Assembly (NCBI GenBank): GCA_019096065.1
Contig: JAGUCH010000002.1
Location: 16,380,501 to 16,444,500, forward strand
Origin: Paracyclopina nana
Taxonomy: Eukaryota > Arthropoda > Copepoda > Cyclopoida > Cyclopettidae
Reading direction: 5' to 3'
DNA: 64,000 bases
Positions within the stretch are counted from its first letter, which is position 1, and every line of letters starts with the position of its first letter. The position numbers were made by a program, and so were the translations under genes. The notes beneath the pieces were generated by a model, which was given only the letters and a program-made list of their open reading frames with translations, did no database searches and was not told where the DNA came from. Below are positions 45,701 through 57,247 of the stretch, in pieces.

Positions 45701-48700
45701 ATTTTAATGAATATGCTCAGCAGGTTCTCTTTTGTGAAACGCATTCCTTTGTTGTTTGTATCAAACTTGGATTGGAGCCCTTGATAACCAAATATTTCCA
45801 TCTTTTTTAAAAAGAAAAAAATTGCTTAGGTAGGAGAATTCATACATTTTATGTAGCATGGCAGTAAATTGTAGAACTTTGCAGCTTTGTGCAAAAAAGC
45901 TGAGCCATTTTGGCATGACTACTGGTGCTGGAAAATGGCAAAAGATAGGAGGGGATTTTCAGCCAACAAAGTTCTCCTTTAAATTTTGCACGAATAGCTG
46001 CTACAGCAGTAATTGCATGAGCAAAAATTCCCAAGTTAAGAGAGAAGAAAGCTCTCTTTATTCTTCATCAATTATTCACATGTTGTTGTTGTTGTGTGCC
46101 AACTTTAATTTCTGGACTTGACAGGCGCATCAGGGAAAAAGTGCATTTTTAAGCTTGTAATTTCCATTACACAGTTGCTTGGCTGACAGTTGCAAAGCTT
46201 CTTCTTCTTCTTTGGAATGGAAAATCAAGTGCAAAAACATGGCCTGAATTCATAATTCAAAAACTGCCAGGTAAGGCAAATATAGCAGTCCTCCATTTGC
46301 ATTTACATTATTAACGAGATATGACATGCGCGGATAATTAGCAAAAGGCACCAAATCTACACTCCTTTCTTGCCCTGTTCAAGTGCACAAAAATTATAAT
46401 TGCTACCTTTGTGGGTTTAACAAAAAATTGCTTCGTTTTTATCAGAAAATGGAAGTAACTGCTGATTTTCAAACTTGAAAGCAAAATTGCATGAAATCAG
46501 ATCAATGTTAAGACTACTTTGTTTTGTCTCTTTTTTCTTCTTTAATAGTAGAAGACACTTCAAGATATTTTTTATTGGCAAAATGTTGCTTAATTTTCAA
46601 ACCCAATAATAAATACTGAATTCTAACTATGAATTGTATTATTGATAGAGCCCTAGAAAACGCGGCTCGATCTCCTGCTCAACACGTTGAGAGTCACCCT
46701 AACATATGTACACTAACATATAAAAAAGCTTTGCATTTAGAAGTCTTATTGAATATCTTACATGAACGAGGCATTAATGTCCTCGATGATTGGTTTGAAC
46801 AAAGTACAATTTCCCATTTTTACCCATAGATATGAAACGGCGCGAGAAGGGAGCGCTTTCTTCACTTTCACATGTTTTTTGCAGGGTGAATAATTGATTG
46901 CGTTCAACTGTGGGATATTAATTGTCATAGCTAATTGGGATATGCAGTATCAAATTATATAGCAGACATTATCATAATCCGCGCACACAACAAGCTCCTA
47001 GATTTCGGAATTGGACATAATATTCTGCGGCTACCAGCAGCACTTTGAAGGCTTCAAAGTCAAGGCGAAAGCTATTTTTCAACAAGCTCCAAATGCCGCA
47101 TCAGCAGGGAGAAAGGCTTGAAGTTCTGCATATAGGGCGATCCCATATTGACTAGTTAGTCAAGTTAAGCAAGGAAAAAAGTCACGCTTACTTCAGTTCC
47201 GTTCTCAGATATTTATGAAGGTAGATCCTAACATCGCTTAATTTTATGTAGCGCTTACTGGCTTGCTTAGTTAAGTTGTGTTGCGGAACTGAGCTTGGCT
47301 ACAAAAAGTGTTCTTATATTCGTCGCTACTGAAGCTTGCTCAGTCGAGAATAGCTAAGTTAGCTCATCAGCCGCTGATCTCTAATGTGCTGGCACGTCAG
47401 CAAAGCAGCCAACTTAACTCAGCTAAAACCAACTGAACTTGGCTCGAACGAGCTGAATTCAACTAATCAAGCAAGGTTACTATTTCAGCAAGGTAACTTG
47501 ACTAAAAATTCGAATATGGGATCGCCCTATTTCTCCACATTAGGAGAAGGAAATACTCGAAAACTCCCATGGAATGGAGCCTTAATGGGCTTGCCTATTA
47601 TTCTCCTTTGAATTTATAATAGGCAGAAGTAATCTGCTTTTTTATGGCTCGCGGAAAAGTGCCCCAATGTGCGCCCCTTTTTTGAGCCTGGCGCGTAGGC
47701 CTACTCTTATTGTGCCAATCCTTTCTCAAGAGAAATTGTTGGAGGAAAACTTTGAGAAAAGATAGGCACACACCGCATAAGAGTCTGCCAGACAGCCACT
47801 AATATGTAAGCTTTTCTCACGTGTTACTGCCCGAAGTTCTTAAGGCCCCAAAAAAGGCCCTTTGTGCGCCTTGATTGACTTCTCCTTTTTTTTTACAAGC
47901 GTGTACTTATTTTTCAGAGCCTTTTTTGCTCTTGACATTGATCAGATATTCACCCTGATTAGAGCCTAAAGAGAAAGAGCTGAAGATTGCTTAACAGAAA
48001 ACTGTGCCCCGCTCATCTATTATTCATAATTATTTAATGTGTTGGAAAAATTGGGGTTGAGCGCAATATTCTTCAACTGCATCTGAATGATGTTAAACAA
48101 CATTTTGAAGGCAAATTAGGACATTTTTTAGCCTTAATAATAAAAATAATAAAAATAATAAAAAAAGATAATATTTTTGAACAGACAGCCGAAAATATTC
48201 CGATTATAGAGTACTTTAATTCTTACAAAAATTGATAGTTTATTTTCAGTTTGAATCGATCTGTTTTTCACATCAGCCGAATTATCATTTAGTCATTTAT
48301 CATCATGCGCCATTACCTACTTTTTTTTTATTTAATAATGCTTTTAGAATTTTCCTTTATCTGAGCTTACATGAACAGGGCTTTTTTTGGGCATGAAGTG
48401 ATGTTATAAATGTTTCTTACGTTGTTGAAATGAAAACTGCCAGCTCTTTGTTGCAAGGAATTCGCCTCAGATGCTTTTGTAGTAAATAAAAAGTGGAATT
48501 GGTAATCAATAGGGACGTCCATGTCGAATCAGTCCATAGAGCATGAAACAAGCTGAGCAATTTTTGTGTACGCAGATGATGACGCATGTCACTGTACTGT
48601 CACGTGGCCATACTCAAATCATGTATATATTGGTACATCAGGAAAAAATAGTGGACATTGATTTTCTTGCCACATAATTGAAATTTGACTCTTCCAGGGC

Positions 48701-51700
48701 TTATCATGCTAACGATCTCTCTTCTTCTGTATGCAGCCAAAGCAGATTGCCCCAAGCAAACTATTATTGACAAGTTTACCCTCCCCTGGGAGAATTACTT
48801 GATAACTAGCAATATTTGACAGAAAATGCTCCTCTCTACCAAAACATGCGAATTTGTGGAACACTTTTAAAATTGTGCTTCTACCATTTTTTGGATTTTC
48901 CAATTCTTATCTTTTTTGCTGCTTTTATGGTCAAAAGAGCAATTTGGGTTGAAGCCACAGCCTCCATTTTTTGGTATTGATTTCAGGCACACATGTGGTA
49001 AATCTCAATTGACCAACTCTTTTTTCCATGTTTTGCCTTTTACATTTTTTATCTGCGGGTGACAACTGTCTTTTTTTCCTATTTGGTGGGTTTTTTTCAA
49101 GTATTCATTCCCCATAGTGTGCAGTGTGGTAGAAATTGCGCTTAGTCCGCAGAAAATTGGGATCTATTCAACTAACCTGACAGTGATCTCCAGATGGGAC
49201 TGCTGCCACATAGTACTACTCTGAGTTTGTCCAATTTGTCCCTAGTCTGTTTTGTTGTTGGTGCACACTGTGCAAAAAAGCCATTAAAACATTAGATTCG
49301 TCTACCAAAAAAAGAAGAAAAAAAATGGGACTGAAAAGGCCAAAAATGAAAAATAAAATTCTAATGCTCAGTAGTTTTAGGTTCACTTGAATACAGTGAG
49401 TGTTCTGAAAGCAGATAATTCATTAGGGTCCATGAATATTCTCTATCCATTTACAAAGCAATCATCGGAAATTTACTCCCTAACATCTCCCTAAAGTTGT
49501 TGCTGAATTGGCGCTTGGGGTCTGTAATTTTTCCGCTGAATGAACACCTTGCACCACCATTCGCAAAGCAGATTTTCTGCCAATCCGCAGCATTTTCTGC
49601 TAGCTGCTTGGGGCAGATACTCAATTTCAACTTTGCCATTCAGAAAACGACAAGGGCAGATGCACTCCGGATTAAAATGTGTGGTAAAAAGAAGTCGGGC
49701 ATAGTTGGGCCCTTTTTCGCAATTCGCCTTATTAGTTTCTGCAGCCATGTTTTGTGTACATCCGAAAGCAATGTTCTTGTGTGCAGGCAGATTTTCGGGG
49801 TTTTGACCCCTCATTCATCTTGAATGTTGCACAATTGTAAATTGGCGAGGAGGAGACAAATCAATATAATTGCATTTGTAGGAGTTAGTGATGCGACATG
49901 GGGTGTCTGAAGAACTTCCCAATCAGAAAATCTTGTTTGCTCATCATAGCATATCTAGTGCAACTAGTGAGGATGACAAGACTGAAAACTAGTCTTCAAA
50001 CTAGTTTAGTGTTATTTTTTGTATAAAAAGCAGCTAATATTCTAATTTTTAGTCAAGTTGCCTAGCTGAAACAGTAACCTTGCTTGATTAGTTTAGCTCA
50101 GCTCGTTCGAGCCAAGTTCAGTTGGTTTTAGCTGAGTTAAGTTGGCTGCTTTGCTGACGCGCCAGCTCATTTGAGATCAACGGCTGATGAGCTAACTTAG
50201 CTTTTCTCAATTGAGCGAACTTCAGTTGCGACACATCTGAGAACACTTTTTGTGGCCAAGTTCAGTTTGGCAACCTAACTTAACTTAGCAAGCACTCAAG
50301 TTGTACAAAAATTTTTTTGAAGTTAGGCTCTACCTATATTAATATCTGAGAAGGGAAATGAACTAGGCTCAACTTTTTTCCTAACTTAACTAACCTGTCA
50401 ATATGGGAGCGTCCTATCATCTAATAGCTTTCGGTCTGTTCAGTTGTTCAGCAACGATATTTATATAGTAGGTAGCTATCGCTAATCCACAACTTAGCGA
50501 CAGCTAAGCTGAATGAGTTCAGTAAACCCATAATTTCTGACTGCACACAAAAAAGTTGCTTTTGAATGTTGCAAAAACATGTTTTTCAATCTTGCACTAT
50601 GCTCAAAATTGCTGCGATTGAAATGTTAATCAATACAGCAATACTTAGCTACATTGAGATGTATCTATTGAATATCATTACTCAAGTCAAGATTTGCTTC
50701 ATGTCATGTACTACATTGGCTGGTTATACAACAGAGTGCTTTCTTATCTTTTACAGTTAATGATTTGCGGAGATTGATTGAGAAAGCCGGTGCAAAATTG
50801 GACCACAGCCTCTATGCCCAATCAGCAACCCACGTGGCCTCACTTTCACATGAGGTAAGCTTTTTTGTGCCGACCCCAACAATTATCATCAACCTCAGTA
50901 GTGAGGACTTTCTTCATCTAGCTTTGAGTAGAGAAAAGTCCCAAGGGAATTTTATTTTCTGCTTGTTCTGAAACTGACAAGTGCAAAGAGTAATGAGTCA
51001 GCTTTTTAACCCAAGATGGATGGCTGAGTTTGGCTGCTTATTGATTAAAAGTGGGAGAAGAAGATGAAGAAGTTTTGCCATTACTTGCACCATTTATCAT
51101 CAAGAAAGCCAACCACTACATATGCAGCTTCAGCCATTTTGGGACTCATGCATTTTCAGGCAATATGTGCTCAAGCCAGTCTGTTATTGGCACACTTAGT
51201 AATATACTGTGCTATCTGAATTTGATTTCTCTTTTATACATATAGGGCTTTGTGCAAACATGCAGCATTGCAAGATTGAAATTTTCAGCATTTTTCATCA
51301 TGCCTACTTCCTTTGGCAGTACAAGAGCCTTTTTGTAGCAGCCAACTTTTCCGATTGGAAATGTGATGAGGCCTTTTTTCACTGCTTGCCAAAACACTGT
51401 GGAAGACTGTCAGGAAAAAGGAGCAAATAAATAGGACCATTTTTCACCCAAAAATGACATCAAAGGAAGGAGCCAGCCACACAATATTGCTATATCTTTA
51501 GTAGCTGATTAGACATTAAAAAAGGCAACCTATTGGCTGAAACTTGCTACAGCTTTGAAAATGCCTAATTTGTGGTGTAATGGACTTGCTTTCACACAGT
51601 GCTCCTCAGACTGAAAGCTTTCAGGCTCTAATAAAACAAGTGCCAATTTTCCCTTCTCTAGCTGCAACTTCCAGAGTTATGCAATATTATCTGTGAGAGG

Positions 51701-54700
51701 GCCTCTCCACATGAAACTTTGAAAAAAATGGTTTTTTTATTGCTAAAAGCTTATATGAATTCAAAAGGGATGTATTGGCTACACATTTTTCCCAATAAAA
51801 GAAAGCAGCATTTGGAGAAGGGGGAGGCTGCATTGGGTGAATTAAAAGAGCTAGCCATAGAGGAAAATGCATAAAAGCCTAGCTGAACTGAAATTGAAAA
51901 TAAAGACATCTCTGGCTGCTGCAGAATAGCTATATGGCAGTCTAATTGCTCCAATAAAGCCGTGACTGAAATTTCCCCCCTACAGCTCTCCTTGAGAGCA
52001 GCTTTCTTCTCCCATTTTTCCACTCAAACTATTTCTGATTAGATTTGACGGCCAGAATCCCTCTCCTTTTTTTCCAGGATAAAATCAAGCATGGCTTCAT
52101 TACCACTCAAAAATGGACAACGAAACCATCAACTGTGGCTGAAACTACGCCAATGACATCCACAACAACGACCCAAAGTACTTCAACAACAACCCAAAGT
52201 ACTTCATCAGTCACAACTGCAGCGTCAATACTCTCTGAAGGTGAGCCGTGCATTGACTGGCGCCTAACGGTTTTGCCGGCGCCACAGTGTCTAGACAGCT
52301 TTCGTAACGGTTTTTCTGGCGCCTTTCTAGCTCCTCAAACAACCCAGCTCACGACTTTGGTCAAAAAAGTGGCCACAAAGGCGTTGAATTTGACAACTTC
52401 CACGACTCCATATCCCCCTCTCACCTTGAGTTTGGGGGCCTGGCAAATTACAGAGGAAGATTTGCCCATTTATGTGGGAAGTGCGGCCGGAGTTCTCCTT
52501 TTGATAATAGTTTTGCTCGGGGTCACCACTTGGAGATGCTGTGCAGTTCCTACTTTGCGTCAGCCAGCCTCGAATTCTTCATCTCCCGAAAAATCTCCAT
52601 GCAAAGAATTAGAAAGCAGCAACCGTAAGTAGTAGTAGTTTATCCATTTTGAGGCCAAAATGTCACTTTTGAAATGTTTTTGCTTGTCACTGCATGATAC
52701 ACTTGACAAGACACCCCAAAGAGTTATGATGGGCAAGTCATGCATATTTCACCTCAATTCCAGCCCTTTTGAGAGAGGCCTCAAGAAAGCCAGAAATCAT
52801 TTTTTTTTGTGGCAGCCAGGGAAAGTTCATATTTTCCAGGGGGAAATTGGACAGTTGGAAGCATATGTAGGATAGGATAACAAATATCGAGGTCACTCGG
52901 CTCAGCTTTGCTGTCAAGAAAAGCTGAAGAGCTGCAAAATGCCACACATCTATCAGTCATAAAGGCTACTTGAGTGTAGCCTGGAAAAAATCAGTGAAAG
53001 CTGCATTGCTTGCTTTCCTTTGCATATTTGGCAGATTGTAGCCACCATTATTATCAAGGGCTGGTAGGGTGAATAGTGTGATGATGAGGCCATTGTTATG
53101 TTTTCTATATATCACACAAGTGCATTTCCCTATTTAGCTGACTATATATACATGTATGCACCTCCCCCCTTTTTATGTCAAAAATGTAAAGTAAGGGATT
53201 GATATGACCCCTTTTTGAGAAGCAGTAGCTCCGTAGTATAGTAGGCTTGTGCTTTTTCATGCATACATAATTAGTGACGAAATGACAAAAGGGGAGGAGA
53301 AACCTTTTATTCTCTTTGACACTGGCTGTCATCTTGAAATTAGCAGCGTTGTGGAGGCCAAAAAGCATTTTTAAATGATATTAGCAGAAAAATGACTCCA
53401 AGCTTAATTTGTGCACTTTTTTTATTTCTTATTGATGACATTATGTCCAATCAAGCTCTCCTTTGATGTCATTCCGGAGCTGCGTGAAAAATAGTCCCAG
53501 CTATTTGCGCAATCTGCGATGGGAGGCCTGGCAAAAAGGCCTTTGATGGCATCCTTACCTCAATTGATGGTGATAAAAAAATCCCCTTTATTTTCAGGTG
53601 GAGGAAGCTCCAACAATAATGGCCTTAGCCACCATCTCAGCAGCAGAGCGGAATCTCCTCCACAAAATGGACTCGATTTACAAGGGTAATTTGCTTTTGA
53701 GCCACTCTCGGCCCCATCATGCATTCAGAGAAAATTCACTCACCTTTGAGGGCCTTTCTTCTCTTTCTCTCTTTAGCAACACTGCAGCTCCAAGTCCAGT
53801 GTCAAGATTTGTTGTCAACTTGAGCTCAGTTATTGCTGATGAAAGTCAGGCAGCAAAAAGGTAGCCCATATCATTGCAGCAATTACTATTGAGACTGTTT
53901 CAAAAGAAAGCTTCTTTCAATTAACATTATACAGTCTGACCGTTCAAAATTGGACGGTACGGGAATCTAAACTTTTTGTCACATATTCAATAAATGCAGG
54001 ACTTATTAATGATATCATTGGAAGATTGAGCCTTTTTCCATCTTTTTTGTAAAAGTAGAAAAAATCAATTGAACGAGGAATAAACTAAATTCAATTTTCC
54101 CAAGGCAACCCAGAAAATTGTCACGGAAAAAACTGATGCATCATTTATCTTTTTGCTGTCACGCGGAATTCTCAATAATATTTTTCATTTTGTCAGAAAA
54201 CAAAAAAGATGTCCAAAGGTTCAAGCATTCCAACGATACCCATTAAGCCTCAAAATTCATGAAATCATAACACAAACTTTTGATTCCCTCACCGTCCAAT
54301 TTTGAACGGTCAGACGGTATATACATATACTGATGTGTAGTAGTGCATGCTCATCATTGATCCCCTCAAAAAACACGATTTTGGAGAACAATCCACTTTT
54401 TATCTCGCATTACTTAAAAGGTGTTTGAGACCATATGATAATGGGTGCAATGTTATGCATATTACTCAATTTACTAAATGCAAAACATCCTTGTCTTTGC
54501 AGTACAAGCCACGATTCCATGGTTGTTTGCTTGTCTGGTACTCGAGTTGAGAGCAGAATTGTGAGCAGTCCTGGGCATGCCAAAGTCGCCACACTTACTC
54601 AGAGAAGAGCCACACCTTTCGACGTAAGCTATCTTGAACTCTTTATCCGGATCAGAAAATCCCCTTCTTTTGCTGTTGTGCATAATAATATCTTTATATA

Positions 54701-56492
54701 CATGCACACTTCTGTAATTGAGCTGATCAATGATTAATGCCACATTTGTGTGTGTACATGGCCAAGAAGTTTGCATGGCTGGCTTATTTCTTCTCCTGAT
54801 CCTCCCACCACATTATTATGGTACTGTAGTATATGGAAGCAGAAAAGGCCGCCACCATGCTATAGTATATAGATGATGATCATTACAATAATAACGCCAT
54901 TAGGGCCCGTTTTGCTGTTTCTGGCACCAAACGTTAGGATATGGGCCTTATCATGTGGTGCTGGGCCCATGATTTCTTCTTCGTATTTCCAGGCTAATTC
55001 ATCATCTCCTGTGGTGGACAACTCTACTTATGTCAGGGTTCCCCCAGTGGACAACTTTCTCATTTCCACCTCGAACGGGGCCACCACTTTCCATACTTTC
55101 CAGCCCAATAATTCCAACAGCAGTGGCAAGAATAGCAGTGAGTGAAAAATTGATATTAGTACTTGGAACAGTTTTGTATGGGAAGTGCCTATCAAAGCTG
55201 CTGCTCCATATGCACAGTCTTTTGTTATTGAGTTTTTGCGGCATCACCTGCAGGTGCTCAAAATCCAATAGAAATGTCTTCTTCCTTCTCAGTGGGCCAA
55301 TAAAGGCCGAGGCCTGACTCGAAGGTCCTCTGAGGCCTCTTTACTACATCAAGTGACCTCTGCAACACTTGAGATTTTCCCCATAGTAGTATATATACAG
55401 TCTGACCGTTCAAAATTGGACGGTACGGGAATCTAAACTTTTTGTCACATATTCATTAAATACAGGACTTTTAAATGATATCGTCGGAAAGATTGAGCCT
55501 TTTTCCATCTTTTTTGTAAAAATAGAAAAATCAATTTAACCGGGAAAAAACCGAGAAAATTCAATTTTGCAGCCCAGATAATTGTCACGAAAAAACTGAT
55601 GCATCATTTATTTTTTGCTGTCACGCAGAATTCACAATAATATTTTTCATTTTGTCAGAAAACAAAAAAGATGTCCAAAGCCTTCTTCTTTCCAAAGATA
55701 CCCTTTACGCCTCGAAATTCATGAATTTTAACACAAACTTTTGATTCCCGCACCGTCCAATTTTAAACGGACATACGGTATATATAGCTCGGAGGACATC
55801 AAGGCAATCTGTTCTCGATGATGGCGTTTGAAACAACACAGAATACAAATAATAGTGCATCTTTTTCAGCTTCCTCGTCTCCTGATGAGTGCTGCGGATT
55901 TGTCTCCACCACTGGCAACAAAGGATCTTCTTTGTCAACTCCTGGTACAGCTCGATCAACACCCTCGAGCGAGGCCTTGGATGTGGTCGCGGATTTGCGC
56001 TACGAGGCTGCAAGATTCCGGTCGTTGCCGCATAGGCCGAACGAGTCGAATGGCAACGACAACTTCTTGGAGGAGCTCGGCCTCGATCCCGGTCCCAAGT
56101 CGAGGGTGATTCCAATGAAGCACCTCCAGCCTTCTTCATCGCTCAACGGAAACTCCACCAGCCATAACATTGAAGATTTATATGCCAAAGTAATTTCCCT
56201 ATCGACATGATCAATCATGAGCAGCAGGCCTTCAATTTTTATGTTATATATGCTATAGGTAAATCTGAATGCCAAGAAGAACCGGGACGGGATTGTCGTC
56301 GTGGGAGGGCAGGTTGCAGTTGTGCAGCCTTTCAAGAACTGCAGCGGCAGCGTGATGACCACCTTCGTGTCCCCCAAGTCGTCCATGATGACATCCTCCG
56401 CAATTGTGACTTCATTCGACGACACTGATTTGGACGAGCAATTCTCGTCCTCGGACTCGAGCACTTTTTACAACATGAAAACCTCATTATGA
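39782..56492 (+). CDS. Single-pass membrane protein with Thr-rich ectodomain and PDZ-type C-terminus, unrecognised
   Basis: Eight coding exons: 39782-40163, 50757-50854, 52078-52624, 53598-53685, 54503-54623, 54993-55137, 55870-56189 and 56259-56492. Phases close to 644 residues. A signal peptide (about 1-23, LLQLVFILAFMVFLTAQG) is followed by a furin-type RNKR at 75-78 (then VV), a conserved-looking stretch WNEDNIKFNYITVNDLRRL across the first splice, a mucin-like Thr/Ser run at about 173-207, two ectodomain cysteines, and a transmembrane helix at about 290-312 (LPIYVGSAAGVLLLIIVLLG) followed by WRCC. The cytoplasmic tail of about 330 residues is Ser-rich and contains DLYAKVNLNAKKNRDG. It ends KTSL, a class I PDZ-binding motif. 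Intron 1 is 10.6 kb and filled with MITEs. Role unknown; the architecture suggests an adhesion or receptor-like protein. Direct splicing of exon 1 to exon 2 rests on matching phase, and extra exons inside intron 1 cannot be excluded. Confidence 0.7.
42254..42650. mobile_element. MITE family A, copy 4 (intron 1 of membrane gene)
   Basis: TAGGGCGATCCCATATTCGG on the left and CCAATATGAGAACACCCTA on the right, TA at both edges. The interior is collinear with the other copies. Confidence 0.8.
42693..42843. repeat. Inverted repeat with arms of about 30 bp
   Basis: AAAGTGCCAATTTTTTTGCT followed by GGATAAGTTT on the left is mirrored by AAACTTATCCAGCAAAAATA followed by TTGGCACATTT on the right, around a loop of about 85 bases. 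It starts 43 bp after a family A MITE. The 87-codon frame at 42792-43055 overlaps the right arm and is not called as a gene. Confidence 0.65.
44369..44755. mobile_element. MITE family A, copy 5 (intron 1 of membrane gene)
   Basis: TAGGGCGATCCCATATTCAA on the left and CAATATGGGAACGCCCTA on the right, a near-perfect 17-bp inverted end with TA edges. About 387 bp, non-coding. Confidence 0.85.
46371..46777. mobile_element. MITE family B copy (intron 1 of membrane gene)
   Basis: Left end TGCCCTGTTCAAGTGCACAA and right end CTTACATGAACGAGGCATTA, an imperfect inverted repeat. The interior AACGCGGCTCGATCTCCTGC corresponds to AACGCTGCTCGGTCCC of the copy at 39.2 kb. Confidence 0.55.
47133..47529. mobile_element. 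MITE family A, copy 6 (inverted, intron 1 of membrane gene)
   Basis: TAGGGCGATCCCATATTGAC at the left and CGAATATGGGATCGCCCTA at the right. The interior runs in reverse orientation relative to copies 4 and 5. Its terminal 17-bp inverted repeat is perfect, which suggests it is one of the younger copies. Confidence 0.85.
50033..50416. mobile_element. MITE family A, copy 7 (intron 1 of membrane gene, left end eroded)
   Basis: The interior GCTCGTTCGAGCCAAGTTCA and GAGCTAACTTAGCTTTTCTC and the right end CAATATGGGAGCGTCCTA match the family. The left terminal GGGCGATCCC is lost. It lies about 340 bp before coding exon 2. Confidence 0.75.
53930..54319. mobile_element. MITE family C, copy 1 (intron 4 of membrane gene)
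   Basis: Begins TACAGTCTGACCGTTCAAAA and ends TTTTGAACGGTCAGACGGTA. Terminal inverted repeats extend about 50 bp with few mismatches. The first 30 bp also contain an internal near-palindrome (CCGTTCAAAATTGGACGG). 390 bp, no coding capacity, TA at the edges. Confidence 0.85.
55396..55780. mobile_element. MITE family C, copy 2 (intron 6 of membrane gene)
   Basis: Collinear with copy 1 over nearly its whole length (TACAGTCTGACCGTTCAAAA start, ACCGTCCAATTTTAAACGG near the end). Both copies sit in introns of the same gene, about 1.1 kb apart. Confidence 0.85.
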
Positions 56493-56499
56493 GACAGTG

Positions 56500-56574
56500 A
56501 AGCAGAGTGCCTGATCTAATATGAGCTTTCCAATGATCCTAAGAAGGCTTTCACACAATCAAGGCACTCTGCTT
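56500..56574 (+). other. Hairpin in the 3' untranslated region
   Basis: Seven bases after the stop codon, AAGCAGAGTGCCT pairs perfectly with AGGCACTCTGCTT, and pairing continues imperfectly inward (GAT/ATC, GCTTTCC/AAGCC). The total is 75 nt. It could be a regulatory 3' UTR stem or a microRNA-like hairpin. The inner part is only moderately paired. Confidence 0.5.
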
Positions 56575-57247
56575 TTTCCTCAGCCAAAACTTGTTGTTGT
56601 TGGTCAAAAAAAAAGGAGTCTTTGTTAACCGATCCATATCCTACTACTACTACAAGGGACATATCACACTTACTACTCCTAGAAGTTTCAATGCTCAAAA
56701 TTATCCATCTTTTGGAATGTCCCCCCCACAACCACCACTCACATACTCTTACTCTTGAAGTCTGGCTCCCATATTGTAGGTGGGAGTCCGGATGGCAAAA
56801 AAACCACTTAGAGAGACTGAGTCCGCTTTCAAACAGAACCCTTCATAATCATCATCAACCTTTTCGACTCTTGCAGGACGAGAAATTTCAAGCATATCAG
56901 CAAACAACAGCTTTCACTCCTTACAATATATCACAGTTTTTGAGGCTCTTCCAATGATTGACAAGAATTGTGCAGTTGTGATGTCACGATGTTAAAAAAA
57001 CCACTCTTGATGAGCATGTTGTCTTATTTGTCTTTCTCCAGACCAGAATACATACAGTATACCATACTACCGCGTGGAGGTGTATAATTTTTTGATTATA
57101 TGTGGGAATTCCGCGAAATGGAGTTCAACAATAGGCAAGCAGGCAGTGACGCCCTGCGATTTGACGAGAAACATTCTCGGTTCCATACAAACTGATGTAT
57201 TTCCAATCACGATGGGCTGGAGTAGTACAACACACGAAATAAAATGC
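56575..57247. other. Convergent 3' interval between membrane gene and ZER1
   Basis: Presumed 3' untranslated sequence of the plus-strand gene, with an AATAAA at 57239-57244 that would overlap the 3' end of ZER1. No supportable frame; the 111- and 124-codon frames show no domains. Confidence 0.4.
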
